A stretch of 64,000 nt of DNA from CAVVIH01 sp963748295 (GCA_963748295.1 CAVVIH010000003.1:1-64000), one strand, 5' to 3'; counted from the first letter of the stretch, positions 1-9,777 are shown. Notes: generated by a model from the sequence alone, not told the origin. A program made the numbers and translations.

Positions 1-827
1 AGATACTTCACGAACACGACCTCGTTGCGCTTTTCGTTGTAGAGCAGCTCGTCGACTTTCGCACGCACGGTCAGAATGCCGAATCCACCTGGTCGCAGCC
101 CCTTTTCCTCGCGCACGATCGCGTGCGCCATCGGATCGTCTTCCGGCTGGCCGATGGCGGCGTGCAACAGCCCCTCCACGTTGAAGCCGGGACCAGGATC
201 GGCGATGCGATAGAGCAACATCCGTTGTGCCCTGAGGAAAGCGACCCGCACGGTGCGGGAAGGGTCGAGCCCTCCGCCCCATTCGATCGCGTTCATCAGC
301 AGCTCCCGAAACGCATAGCCTATCGACTCTCGGACGTCGGCCGCGAGATCGCCTTCGAGGTGCGTCATGAAGCTCTCGATTCGATCCACCGCCGCCCGCT
401 CGCACGGCACCAGCAACTCGACCCAGTCCGGTCGCGCTGACACCACTTCAATCGTGGGCGCCACCGCGGTTTGGGCCAGCACCTCGCGCAGGAGCTCGAC
501 GAGCGCGTGTGGCTCGACCGGCTTCGCCACGTACCGCCACGCCTGTTCGCGGACCGCCCGGAGCAGCGTTTCCGGCGTGTCGTCCGAGGTCATCACGACG
601 ACTCGCGGGCGCGCCCCTTCCTTGGGCAGCGCGGCCAGCACGTCCAGCCCGTTCATCTTCGGCATCCACACATCGAGGAGCATCAAATCGTAGGAGCCGG
701 CGCGCAGACATTTCAGGGCGTCCACGCCGTCCGTCGCCGACGCGACCGAGAATCCGGCGGTCTTCAGGATTTCCGTCAGGAGTTGACGCGTCGACCGGTC
801 ATCTTCGACGACTAGGATGCTGCTCAT
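1..827 (-). CDS. Response-regulator receiver fused to RsbW-like ATPase, 3' end cut by window edge
   Basis: The reading starts at the ATG at 827 (MSSILVVEDDRSTRQLL) and runs off the window at VKYL, probably only one or two residues before its stop, with 275 residues visible. An N-terminal receiver domain (about 1-120) carries the acidic pair (VVEDD) and the phospho-acceptor Asp in LMLLDVWMPK. The C-terminal half is a HATPase_c_2/RsbW-like domain with FRELLMNAIEWGGG (N box) and GLRPGGFGILTV (G box). Such proteins bind ATP and usually act on a partner such as an anti-sigma antagonist or other switch protein rather than on DNA. The start lies 29 bp inside the end of the hybrid kinase gene, so the two are translationally coupled and the kinase Hpt domain is the likely phosphodonor. 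A paralogue lies at 50225-51103. Family assignment is firm; the target is unknown. Confidence 0.85.
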   Translation of the reverse strand, partial: MSSILVVEDDRSTRQLLTEILKTAGFSVASATDGVDALKCLRAGSYDLMLLDVWMPKMNGLDVLAALPKEGARPRVVVMTSDDTPETLLRAVREQAWRYVAKPVEPHALVELLREVLAQTAVAPTIEVVSARPDWVELLVPCERAAVDRIESFMTHLEGDLAADVRESIGYAFRELLMNAIEWGGGLDPSRTVRVAFLRAQRMLLYRIADPGPGFNVEGLLHAAIGQPEDDPMAHAIVREEKGLRPGGFGILTVRAKVDELLYNEKRNEVVFVKY

Positions 828-3800
828 GGCCCTGCTCCCTCTGCCGCTGGCGGCCTGCGGTCGCGCGCGGCCGAACGCTGGCGCGGCGGAGCGCCCGCCG
901 CAGGCGCTGCAGCTCCCGGGTCAGCACATCGTACGCAGCCCGCGACTGAGAAAGTTCCCCGTTCTTAGCCTGAAGCTCGAGTCGTTGTGCGGCTTCGACC
1001 ACCGGAGCGGCTGCGAAATTTGCCGCAGCGCCCCGCAACGCGTGCGCGGGCTCGCGCAGCGCCTCGCCGTCGCCGGCGGCGATCGCGTGCCGCATGGCTC
1101 GCATCCGGGCGGGGCAGTCTTCGAGAAACAGACGCACCATCTTTTCGAACAGTCGCGCGTTGTCACCCAGCCTCGCACGGAAGACCCGCTCGTCAAAGGC
1201 GGGCCGGCCTGCGACGCTCGGCGCCACCGGGATTGCCGCCGCGGCGACCGTCCCGGGCGCTGCAGCGGGCGGCACGACCTGGTCGATGACGCGGGCCAGC
1301 TCGGACGGCGTCGATCGGCTTCGTGACGTACCCGTCCATGCCGGCCTCCAGGTACCGTTCGCGGTCGCCCTGCATCGCGTGCCCGGTCAGCGCCACGATC
1401 GGAAGGTGCGTCCCCGAGGCGCGCTCGGCATCGCGGATTGCGGCCGTGGCCTCGAGCCCGCCCATCACCGGCATCTGCAGGTCCATCAGCACGAGATCGA
1501 ACGCCCCGCGCCCCGACTGCTCGAGCGCGGCGAGCGCCGCGCGGCCATCGACGGCCACGACGACGTGATGCCCCAGCCGCTGCAGGATCTGCCTCGCCAC
1601 CTCCTGATTCACGGGATGGTCCTCGGCGACGAGGATGCGCAGCCCCGTCGTGCGGGCTGCCGGGGCCCGCTGTTCGGCAAATTCCAGCGCCATGCGCAGC
1701 GTGTCCATGAACTCGCTGACCTTGATGGGCTTGGTGAGATACCGGAAGAATCCTGCCTCCAGGCCCTTCCTGATGTCGCGGGGCATGGCATTCGCGCTGA
1801 GCGCCACGATGGGGATGTGCGCAGTGACCGGGTCTTCGCGCAGGATTTTCATTGCCTCGATACCGCTGATGTCAGGCAGATTGACGTCCATCAGGATCAT
1901 CTCCGGCTGCGAGGCGCGCGCAAGCGCGATGCCGAGAGTCCCGTTCACCGCGGTCAGCAGGCGCAGATCGGGGCGGCGCGCGATGAGTTCCTCAACCAGC
2001 TTCAGGTTGGCCGGGTTGTCCTCAACACAGAGCAGGGTGCGCAGCCGCGCGCCGTGCGGCACGTGCGGTGGGGCATGTGCGGCAGCTTCGCCTCCTTCAA
2101 CGGCAAGTTGCGGTGCAGCAGCCGAGATCAGTTCGATCCAGAACACGCTTCCCGTCCCGACGGTGCTGTCCACGCCGATTGCGCCCCCCATCAGTTCGAC
2201 GAGGCGCTTGGTCACCACGAGGCCGATGCCCGTGCCTTCCTCGCCCCCGGCCTCTTGTCCGAGACGATTGAACGGCTGGAACAGCTGCGCCAGCTTTTCC
2301 GGACGTAATCCCGCACCGGTGTCCGTGATGTTGATGCGAATGCGGTTCGGGGCGATCACGGTGTAGTCCACGACGACCGTTCCCTGCGCCTTGTTGTATT
2401 TGATCGCGTTGGAGAGCAGGTTGATGAGAATCTGCTTCAACCGGGTCCGATCGGAACTGACCCAGCAGGGGTTGTCGAACTCGGGGAAGGTCATGCTGAT
2501 GCCACGCTGCTGCGCCTGCGGTTCCATCATCGACCGGCACTCGAGCATGACTTCGTCCAGCGACACCGATTCTCCAGACAGCGAGACCGTCCCGGCCTCG
2601 ATCACCGCGAGATCGAGGATTTCGTTGATCAGGTCCAGCAGATGCCATCCGGCAACGAGAATCTGGGCAATGCTTTCCTTCTGGGACGGCGTCGGCGACT
2701 GGGAGTCGGACTCCATCAGCTGGGCGAACCCGAGGATCGCATTGAGCGGGCTGCGCAGCTCATGGCTCATGCTGGACAGGAAATCCGATTTGGCGAGGTT
2801 CGCTTGTTCCGCCACCGACTTGGCGCTCTCCAGCTCGACGTTCTTTTCGAGCAGGACCTGATCCAGACGATTGCGCTCGGTGACGTCGCGCGCGGCGGCG
2901 AACACGCCCTGCAGAGTCCTGTCCCGGTCGTAGAAGGTGGTCGCGTTGTAGGACACCACGGTTTGCCTGCCGCCCCTGGCGCGCGCGGTCAGTTCGTAGT
3001 TGGTGACCTTCTTTTCGCTGAGCACCTGCTTAATCGCTGCCTCGGCTCGCTCCGGATCGGTAAAGTAGTTCTTGAACGGCGCGCCGATCAGCTCGTCACG
3101 CGTGCAACCGGTGAGCGCCTCCATCTGCTTGTTGACGTCGGTAATGATGCCGGACGGATCGGTGGTCATCAGTGCGTCGATGTTGGATTCGATGAGCGAG
3201 CGCGTGTAGAACTGCTGGTCGCGCAGCCGCTGATCGAGCTTCTTCCGCTCCTCTTCGACCTGCTTGCGCGCGGTGTTGTCGGTGCCGATCAACAGATAGC
3301 CGATGATGGCGTTCTGCGCGTCGCGCAGCGCCGTGACTGACACCACCGCCGGGAAGCGGCTTCCATCCTTGCGGATGTAGGTCAGCTCGTAGATATCCTC
3401 GATTCCGCGCGAGGCCTTGAACACCAGTGCCTCGAAGCCCGGCGTAATCGGGGTTCCGAGCTCGACGCTCAACGCTTTCGCGCGCGCGATCACTTCCTGC
3501 GGATCGGAAATGTCGGCGGGCGTGATCTGATTCATCACCTCGGCGGCCGTATAGCCTAGCATCCGCTCGGCGCCGACGTTGAAGATCTGAATGACGCCTT
3601 TCGCGTCAGTGGCGATACTCGAGAAATTGGCGCTGTTGAAAATCGCGCTCTGCAGGGCCCCCGCCTTGAGCAGCGCCTCTTCCGCCTGCTTGCGCGCGGT
3701 ATTGTCGGTGCCGATCAACAGATAGCCGATGATCGCGTCTTGCGCGTCGCGCAGCGCCGTGACAGACACCACCGCCGGGAAGCGGCTCCCATCCTTGCGG

Positions 3801-4189
3801 ATGTAGGTCAGCTCGTAGATATCCTCGATCCCGCGCGAGGCTTTGAAGACCAGTGCCTCAAAGCCTGGCGTAATCGGAGTTCCGAGCTCGACGCTCAGCG
3901 CCGCGGCGCGCGCGATCACTTCCTGCGGATCGGAAATGTCTGCCGGCGTGATCTGGTTCATCACTTCGGCGGCCGTGTAGCCCAGCATCCGCTCAGCGCC
4001 GACGTTGAAGATCTGAATGACCCCGTTCGCGTCGGTGGCGATGCTCGAGAAATTCACGCTGTTGAAAATCGCGGTCTGCAACGCCCCCGCTTCACGCGAC
4101 GTCTCTTTGCTCCGGACCTCGTCGCCGACATCCAGGCGGCGGACGACGTCGTGGTCGGGAAACGCAGGATCGTAGATTGTCGCGGACAT
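799..4189 (-). CDS. Hybrid sensor histidine kinase: PAS-PAS-PAS-HisKA-HATPase-REC-REC-Hpt (one frameshift)
   Basis: A cytoplasmic phosphorelay kinase of about 1,120 residues once bridged. Order: two nearly identical PAS domains (about 35-171 and 177-313), a third PAS, HisKA with MSHELRSPLNAI, HATPase with GTGIGLVVTKRLVE, receiver 1 (TLLCVEDNPANLKL, ILMDVNLPD), receiver 2 (RILVAEDHPVNQEV, LVLMDLQMPV), and a C-terminal Hpt domain with AHALRGAAANFAAAP. I chose the ATG at 4189 because GGGGAGGGTGGG lies just upstream; an earlier in-frame start at 4216 has no such site. The frame breaks near 1305-1313, straight after receiver 2 (GYVTKPID). Removing one base continues as SELARVIDQVVPP into the Hpt. 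No transmembrane segment is seen, so the signal is probably intracellular. The gene overlaps the receiver-ATPase gene downstream. Confidence 0.88.
3255..4087 (-). repeat. In-gene tandem duplication of a PAS domain (two copies, 426-bp period)
   Basis: Within the hybrid kinase, the stretch starting GALQTAIFNSVNFSS is repeated 142 residues later as GALQSAIFNSANFSS. The two copies, each about 137 residues, differ at only about five positions (for example V/A, N/K, A/K, D/N). Such near identity implies a recent duplication or gene conversion, and also makes this a place where assembly could collapse or expand copies. Confidence 0.9.
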
Positions 4190-4434
4190 GTCCCACCCTC
4201 CCCTGTCACGTGCCACAAGTGATTGCAGCCGCTACAGATGCGGTAACAGCCCGATCGGCTCTGTCGCGTGGTCCGCAGTGTCGTACCGCGGCAATGACGG
4301 CAGGACGGCGCGCTCTGTGTAGTGATCCCATGAGGGGAGCATACGCGGTTCCCCTCGCCCTCGGTGTTCGCTTCTGAACGGACATTTGAGGGCGCAAGAG
4401 AGAGCTGATCGTTGCGCCGCGGTCCGCTTCATCG

Positions 4435-7086
4435 TCACTCGTATCGGAGCGCGGTGATCGGGTCGATCTTCAGCGCTTCGCGCGTCGGCAGAAGGGTCGC
4501 GGCCGCCGCGACGGTCAGCAGAAAGATGGCCGCGCCGACGAACGCGATCGGGTCGAGCGGGCTGACGCCGAGTAGCCTGCTCTCGAGAACCTGTGAGGCG
4601 GCCCCCGCGCCCATCACCCCGATCAGCATGCCCACGGCGACAGGGCGAAGTGTTTCGCGCAGGATTAGCGCCTGCACGGCGCGCGGGCTGGCACCTAACG
4701 TCATCCGGATTCCGACCTCGCGGCGTCGTCGCGTCACCAAGTAGGACACGACACCGTACACGCCGATCGAAGCAAGCCCCAGCGCCAGCAGACTCAGCGA
4801 TCCGGAGAGGATCGCCATCGCGCGCGAAAGCCTCCGCCAGAAGTCCAGATTCGCTTCGAGCGGCTGCACTTGTGCGAGGAGCCCGAGGTCGAGCGTTCGC
4901 ATCGTGGCGCGGATGCTCGTCGCGAGCGCTTCGAAGTCAATCCTGCTCCCCACGAGCAGAGCCAGCCGCCGCTGAGCGGATGGCGTCGCCGGCAGATAGA
5001 TGTACGTCGATTCGGTTCTGGCAACCTGCGACACGTATGCATCCCTCGCGACGCCCACGATTTCCAGCGGCGCCTGGGGATTCGATGCCGCAACGATGGT
5101 ACGGCCGACGGGATCTTGGCCGGGCCACAAGCGCCGGGCCGTCGCTTCGGTAATGATCACAGCGCGCGAGCCTCGATCGAGCTCGGCGCGCGTGAACGTG
5201 CGGCCGCTGACGATCGGGATTCCAATCAACGAAAAGTACTCCGGTGACACGGTGTTCACGTCGAACTCGTACGTCTGTTCCTGGTGCGGTAGGCGAAAGG
5301 TGTCCTGGCTGCGACCGGGGCTCAGCGGAACTTTGCTCACCTGCGCGACCGCGGCCACGCCGGGCAGCGACCCGAGCCGCTCAGTCGCCTGCCTTCGGAA
5401 CGCCGCCACGGTGGCGTCGTCGTATTGGGGACCACGCAGATCGACCGACACAACTGCGACATTCCGGTACTCGAAACCAGGGTCGATGGTGTAAGCCGCG
5501 TGCAGCGCACGCAACAACAGGCCCGCGGAAATCAGGAGGACCATGCAGACCGCCACTTGAATGCTGATGAGCGCGCCGCGGAGCCAGCCGCCGGCTCGGT
5601 CTGTCCCCTTGGCGCCGTCCTGCTTCATGACCGCGTGCAGTTCCTGCTTCGACGCCTTAAGGGCTGGCACCACACCGCACGCCATTGCGGTCGTCACGGT
5701 CAGCGCAAGTCCGAACCACAGCACAGTCAGATTCGGAAGGGCATCGAGTCTCGGCTGCGAAATGCCGGGGACGGATGAGAGCAGCGACGGCAGAAGTGCC
5801 TGGAATGACCACCACGCCAGCAGCGAACCTGCCACTCCTCCGGCGAGCGCGATCATTGCGCTTTCGGTGAGCAGCAGCTGCACGAGTCGTCCGCGCCTGG
5901 CGCCCACCGCCAGGCGGACGGCGATTTCACGGGATCGAGCCGCGCCGCGCGCAAGCAGCACGTTCGCGACGTTGGCACAAGCGATCAAGAGGATCAACCC
6001 GAACGCCACTAACACGATGGCCGCCACGCCGACGAAGTCCCGCCGAGCAACAGGCAGCGACAGCGCCGTCGCCGGCGCGACCAGCAACGCCGTCGCGCGT
6101 CCGGGCTGCTGCCGATCGATCTGGCTGGCGACAACCGCAAGCTCGGCGCGCACCTGGTCGATCGCCGTGTCTTCATGGCGGCGCGCCAAGAGCGTCAGCC
6201 AGCTGACCTGCGGGTCTTCGAGAACATTTCGTTCCGGAGAGAACGCCGGCTGCAGTGACAGAGACGCGAAAAACGCCGCCCGTGTGAGTTCGGTACCGTC
6301 GAAGCCCCGAGGGGCGACGCCGACGACCGCCACCTCCTGTCCGTTCAATGTGACGGTCTTCCGGACGATCTCCGCGTCAGCGGCGAAGGCGTGCGTCCAC
6401 AGTGCATGGCTCAGAACCACCGTCGGCGGCGCATTCGGGACATCGCAATTGGCCGCGGTGAACCCCGTCCCGATCACAGGCCGCAGCTGCAGGACATCGA
6501 AATAGTTGCAGGCTACCAGCACACCCTCGATTTCCTGTGGAAACTGTCCGCCGAGTGTGACCGCCCAGGATTTCGTGTACGCCGTAACGCCTGAGAGCGT
6601 CTGCGTGGCAGCATCACGGTAGGCACGGTACTCCGGCAACGAGAACATGCTCCGCGCACCGTAGACGAGGCGTTTCTGGACACCGTGGAAGTCCTGGTAG
6701 ATGCTGAGCAGCTCGTTCGGGCTCGAAGCGGGAAGCGGCCGGTACATCACGTTGTTGAGGATCGAAAAGACACCCGTGTTGATGCCGATGCCGAGCGCGA
6801 TCGGTGCGATTGCGGCGACGGCGAATCCAGGGCTGCGGCGCAGCGTACGCAGCACGTACCGGACATCCTGCGAGAGGTTCGACAGCATTTCGCGACTTCC
6901 CTTCTCGTCAATGGCGAAGCGCGACCGGCTTCGCGGAATCGTGCTGAGCATCTGGCGAAGCAGCCAGAGACGCGTCCGCTTTGTGGCCGTGTACTCCTCG
7001 ATCACATCGCCGAGCTCCTCCTCCGACATATGGGATGCGGCGATGCGAACAAACAAACGGATCCAGGCGGAGTGTTCAGGAACCAC
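4435..7086 (-). CDS. ADOP/MacB-type duplicated ABC permease (883 aa)
   Basis: An inner-membrane permease of the acidobacterial duplicated type: an N-terminal cytoplasmic prefix (about 1-65, with MSEEELGDVIEEYTATKRTR), then a MacB-like periplasmic core domain and FtsX block, repeated in the second half. Membrane helices occur near 90-115, around 355-480, and in the last 120 residues (LARGAARSREIAVRLAVGARR and RRRREVGIRMTLGASPR are the usual post-helix motifs). The GTG start at 7086 overlaps the PadR stop by 11 bp, giving translational coupling. These proteins are thought to export or respond to toxic compounds or peptides. No ATPase gene is adjacent, so it presumably uses a distant MacB-like ATPase, if any. 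Substrate unknown. Confidence 0.9.
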   Translation of the reverse strand: MVPEHSAWIRLFVRIAASHMSEEELGDVIEEYTATKRTRLWLLRQMLSTIPRSRSRFAIDEKGSREMLSNLSQDVRYVLRTLRRSPGFAVAAIAPIALGIGINTGVFSILNNVMYRPLPASSPNELLSIYQDFHGVQKRLVYGARSMFSLPEYRAYRDAATQTLSGVTAYTKSWAVTLGGQFPQEIEGVLVACNYFDVLQLRPVIGTGFTAANCDVPNAPPTVVLSHALWTHAFAADAEIVRKTVTLNGQEVAVVGVAPRGFDGTELTRAAFFASLSLQPAFSPERNVLEDPQVSWLTLLARRHEDTAIDQVRAELAVVASQIDRQQPGRATALLVAPATALSLPVARRDFVGVAAIVLVAFGLILLIACANVANVLLARGAARSREIAVRLAVGARRGRLVQLLLTESAMIALAGGVAGSLLAWWSFQALLPSLLSSVPGISQPRLDALPNLTVLWFGLALTVTTAMACGVVPALKASKQELHAVMKQDGAKGTDRAGGWLRGALISIQVAVCMVLLISAGLLLRALHAAYTIDPGFEYRNVAVVSVDLRGPQYDDATVAAFRRQATERLGSLPGVAAVAQVSKVPLSPGRSQDTFRLPHQEQTYEFDVNTVSPEYFSLIGIPIVSGRTFTRAELDRGSRAVIITEATARRLWPGQDPVGRTIVAASNPQAPLEIVGVARDAYVSQVARTESTYIYLPATPSAQRRLALLVGSRIDFEALATSIRATMRTLDLGLLAQVQPLEANLDFWRRLSRAMAILSGSLSLLALGLASIGVYGVVSYLVTRRRREVGIRMTLGASPRAVQALILRETLRPVAVGMLIGVMGAGAASQVLESRLLGVSPLDPIAFVGAAIFLLTVAAAATLLPTREALKIDPITALRYE

Positions 7087-7411
7087 GGGTCACCTGCGTC
7101 TCCAGACCTTCCCACATCGCGGCCAGGGCATCGCGGCTGGCCCGCAACGTCCGAAGCCCGAGAGGCCGCACCCTGAAATAGCGCTTGGATCGGCCACCGC
7201 GCTCAGGAGTCGGGTCGCTGAACCAGGAGGTCACGTAGCCTTTGCTTTCGAGTCGGTCGAGAGTGCGGTACAGCGCGCCGACCGTCTGCGATCGTCCGGT
7301 TCGCGCTTCAATCTCGGACCGAATCGGCACCCCGTAGGCGTCCTCGCCAAGCCGAAGGACAGCCAGCAGAACTATCTGCTCAAATTCACCGAGATGCTCG
7401 CGGCGGGCCAT
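7076..7411 (-). CDS. PadR-family transcriptional repressor
   Basis: A 111-residue winged-helix repressor. The PadR signature is complete: LGEFEQIVLLAVLRLGEDAYG, then the recognition region VGALYRTLDRLESKGYVTSW and the wing PTPERGGRSKRYFRVRPLG. PadR proteins of this length bind DNA as dimers and release it on binding a small molecule. It is co-transcribed with, and overlaps, the permease downstream, so the permease is its probable target. There is no clear ribosome-binding site before the ATG at 7411, and a promoter-like, palindromic element lies only 9 bp upstream, so the transcript may be leaderless. Confidence 0.92.
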   Translation of the reverse strand: MARREHLGEFEQIVLLAVLRLGEDAYGVPIRSEIEARTGRSQTVGALYRTLDRLESKGYVTSWFSDPTPERGGRSKRYFRVRPLGLRTLRASRDALAAMWEGLETQVTRGS

Positions 7412-7420
7412 ATGATCTGC

Positions 7421-7433
7421 ATAGTAGAACTAT
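7421..7433 (-). promoter_or_regulatory. Probable PadR operator / -10 region
   Basis: On the minus strand the sequence is ATAGT-TCT-ACTAT, a perfect 5-bp inverted repeat around a 3-bp spacer, preceded by GT to give GTATAG. It is the most AT-rich stretch in the neighbourhood and sits 9 bp upstream of the PadR start, as expected for an autoregulated promoter. The operator role is inferred. Confidence 0.5.
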
Positions 7434-7586
7434 ACGACCAGGGACGCAAAGAGGTTTCCGCAGTGTTTTCGAGCGAATTAGCGACGGCAGTCCGACCGTC
7501 AATGCTTGAGCCGAAAACCAGATGCGGGCGAGGTCCGACACATACCATAGCGGCATGCAAACCTCGCCGCGAATAGGGGGGCTCGC

Positions 7587-8024
7587 TTGGACACTGGATT
7601 CATGGTTCCTCTCGGAGTGTTCGCCATGCTGGTCGCTGGCTGGTACATCCAGACCCGTGCGGCCATCGCTCATGTGGAGGCGATCAGCCGCGAGCGTGTC
7701 GCGGCCATCGAAAAGGGGGTGCCGCTTCCCGAGCGAGAGCCGGAGCCTCCCAAGCCACCGGAGCGCGCGGGCCATCCGCTCAAGCCCACGCTCGCGAGTC
7801 TGGCCGTTGGCATCGCTCTCCTGCTCGGCCTCGCGCCGAGTCACCGTGTGTGGGGGATGGTCGTGACCGCCTTGGGCATCGCGGGCGTGTGTCATTGGCT
7901 CGTGGCCGGCAGGAACGAGTGGCAACAGCAACAAGTCATGGAAGAGGAGATGCACCGCGCCTATGTGGATTACTTGAAGGCTCGCGCCACGTCGGCGGCT
8001 TCGGGCGATGGCGCTGGCGCCTGA
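7587..8024 (+). CDS. Small membrane protein of unknown function (DUF6249-like)
   Basis: 145 residues with a hydrophobic N-terminus (MVPLGVFAMLVAGWYI, after DTGF), a charged, Pro-rich middle (PEREPEPPKPPERAG) and two further membrane spans near 72-105, ending in a charged tail. Its arrangement resembles the DUF6249 family often encoded next to ECF sigma factors. I place the start at the TTG at 7587, because AGGGGGG ends 6 bases upstream; the ATG at 7602 would be too far from it. It overlaps the sigma-factor gene by 17 bp, so it is probably the first gene of a three-gene operon. Function is not known. Confidence 0.7.
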   Translation: MDTGFMVPLGVFAMLVAGWYIQTRAAIAHVEAISRERVAAIEKGVPLPEREPEPPKPPERAGHPLKPTLASLAVGIALLLGLAPSHRVWGMVVTALGIAGVCHWLVAGRNEWQQQQVMEEEMHRAYVDYLKARATSAASGDGAGA

Positions 8025-8598
8025 TCCCGGCGGCGGCCGATGCCATGATGGGGATCTGGACCTGGCGCGCCGCTGCGGACGCGGAGACGAGGACGCCCAG
8101 CGCTCGTTCGTCGACCGCTTCGGATCGCTCGTGTACTCCATTTGTGGGCGTCGCGGCATTACGGGGCCCGACCGCGACGACGTGGCGCAGCAGATCCTGT
8201 TGGACGCGTTTCGTGCGTTGCCGCGCTATCAGGGAGCGTCCCGGCTCTCCACCTGGATCTACTCCCTGTCGTTGCGGCGCGTGGCCGATCACTTTCGCTC
8301 TTCGCAGCGGCGCGACGTGGCGTCCGGTTGGCCGGGGGACGATACGTTTCCGCCTTCGCCGGCGACGTCGAGCGCACAGGCTCCAGACGAGCAAGTCGTC
8401 AAGGCCGAGGAGGGCGAGCGGCTGAGGCGAGCGGTCTCGCGCCTGGCGGAGCCCGAACGCTCCGTCGTCCTGGCCTACTATTTGGGAGAGATGTCCGTGA
8501 CGGAGATTTCTCGCGCGCTGAACATGCCGGAGGGGACCGTCAAGACTCGGCTCCATCGGGGACGTCAGGCGCTGCGCAAGGAGTTGATGGTCCCTTGA
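8008..8598 (+). CDS. ECF-type RNA polymerase sigma factor
   Basis: 196 residues with sigma region 2 (DLARRCGRGDEDAQRSFVDRF through the DRDDVAQQILLDAF motif and STWIYSLSLRRVADHFR) and region 4 (LAEPERSVVLAYYLGEMSVTEIS, then MPEGTVKTRLHRGRQAL), joined by a linker of about 50 residues. It directs RNA polymerase to a regulon that cannot be read from this window. It overlaps the membrane-protein gene upstream by 17 bp and the anti-sigma gene downstream by 4 bp, so it is probably held inactive by that partner. The exact start is uncertain because no strong ribosome-binding site precedes the ATG at 8008. Confidence 0.9.
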   Translation: MALAPDPGGGRCHDGDLDLARRCGRGDEDAQRSFVDRFGSLVYSICGRRGITGPDRDDVAQQILLDAFRALPRYQGASRLSTWIYSLSLRRVADHFRSSQRRDVASGWPGDDTFPPSPATSSAQAPDEQVVKAEEGERLRRAVSRLAEPERSVVLAYYLGEMSVTEISRALNMPEGTVKTRLHRGRQALRKELMVP

Positions 8599-9032
8599 AC
8601 TGCGAAGCTTTCCTCGACCACCTGTACGACAACGATGTCCGAGCGGCTGGGCGCGGCCTGGGCAAGCTACCGCCGGATATGGCCGCGCACATGCTCGTCT
8701 GTGACAAGTGCCGCGCGGCGTACGACGCGGCCCGCGCCGATGATCTGCTGCTGACTCGCGCGCTCCTGGATGTGCCCTCTCCGGCGTGGCGAGCGGAGGT
8801 ATTGCGACAGATTGCGCGCGTCCCACGCACGTCCTGGTCGCAGCGAATCGCCACCCTGAACGAAGTCGTGATCTGGGGAATCCTTGCGGTGGCAGCGTCG
8901 CAGATCCTCCTGGGCGAGAGCTCGACCGCCGCGTGCGTCGCCGCCTTCTGGGCCGGCGGCGCAGCGGCTCTGCTGGGTCCGAGTCTGGCGAAGCACTGGC
9001 AGGCGCTTCGTCGCCCACTGCGGTGGGTGTAG
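8595..9032 (+). CDS. Zinc-finger anti-sigma factor, membrane anchored
   Basis: 145 residues. The N-terminal zf-HC2-like domain has the His-x3-Cys-x2-Cys signature (H32, C36, C39 in AAHMLVCDKCRAAYD), followed by a linker and two hydrophobic spans (about 92-108 and 112-130). The start is the TTG at 8595, which overlaps the sigma-factor stop as TTGA and has AAGGAG 11 bases upstream. No ATG fits. It should bind and sequester the adjacent ECF sigma factor at the membrane until a signal releases it. Confidence 0.82.
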   Translation: MNCEAFLDHLYDNDVRAAGRGLGKLPPDMAAHMLVCDKCRAAYDAARADDLLLTRALLDVPSPAWRAEVLRQIARVPRTSWSQRIATLNEVVIWGILAVAASQILLGESSTAACVAAFWAGGAAALLGPSLAKHWQALRRPLRWV

Positions 9033-9155
9033 TGTCGGCTTCAGGCGGAAGCTCTCTTCTGCATGAGCCGTTCGACTTCCGTCCTGGGAGTAACGAGCGT
9101 GAGCTCGCCTGGCTTGCCACCCGTAGCTCGCTCACGAATGCAGGCGAGCGAAGGG

Positions 9156-9244
9156 TGGCGGAGAGGGTGGGATTCGAACCCACGTGCCCTTGCGGACAAG
9201 ACGCTTTCGAGGCGCCCCCGTTACGACCACTTCGGTACCTCTCC
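9156..9244 (-). tRNA. tRNA-Ser, anticodon CGA
   Basis: The minus strand reads GGAGAGGTACCGAAGTGG from 9244, has anticodon loop CTCGAAA, a long variable arm, the T-loop GGTTCGAATCC and a 3' acceptor strand CCTCTCC with discriminator G and an encoded CCA (9156-9158). The 7-bp acceptor stem is fully paired. It reads UCG codons. The flanking bases to the next genes (9033-9155 and 9245-9504) hold no recognisable gene. Confidence 0.95.
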
Positions 9245-9504
9245 GTTATTGCTGCGGTCGCAATCCTTGATTATACAACGCAGGTTCCCGGCCCAAGTTT
9301 AAAGACTGTTTGCGCCGTCGTCGTGCGCACGTCGCGCCCGCCGGGCATCCTGATGGAAACGGCCGTCTGGCGGCCGGTGATCGGCAGGGACGAGGCGCCT
9401 CACTCGGACGTATGGTTCGAAACGGAGGCGCCTGATTCTCCTGGCCGCTCACCGGGCGCCAGTCGGATTGCCATCCTGGGTCGGCAACCTCGAGGGCCCC
9501 TGTC

Positions 9505-9777
9505 ATGCGCAAACGCACACCGCTCGCTTCCGCTCAGGAGACGTGTGAAGACATCGGCACGCTGTGGACGATGCGCCGGTACGAGCGGATTGCCCGGTGC
9601 GCATTGCTGTCCTGGCCTGGACGATTCGAGATTCGCGTCCTCGTCGAAGGACGAATACTGCTGACCGAGCGCTGCGATCGCGCCGTCGACGCGTTCATGC
9701 TCGCCGAAGGGTGGAAGCGCAAGATGTCCGACAAAGGGTGGCAGCAGATCCGGCCGCCCGCAACGATGTCGGCCTGA
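9505..9777 (+). CDS. Small hypothetical protein (90 aa)
   Basis: A short reading with protein-like composition in its second half (RCALLSWPGRFEIRVLVEGR, then a charged helix AFMLAEGWKRKMSDKGWQQI). I do not recognise a family. It may start at the ATG at 9505 or at the ATG at 9568 (MRRYERIARC). It is convergent with the DNA ligase gene, which ends 27 bp away. No signal peptide or membrane span is seen. Confidence 0.5.
   Translation: MRKRTPLASAQETCEDIGTLWTMRRYERIARCALLSWPGRFEIRVLVEGRILLTERCDRAVDAFMLAEGWKRKMSDKGWQQIRPPATMSA

Noticed and set aside
9385..9425. Repeated AGGCGCCT sites as an attachment site next to tRNA-Ser
   Set aside because: The repeats are short and self-complementary, no integrase gene is near, and there is no copy of the tRNA 3' end.
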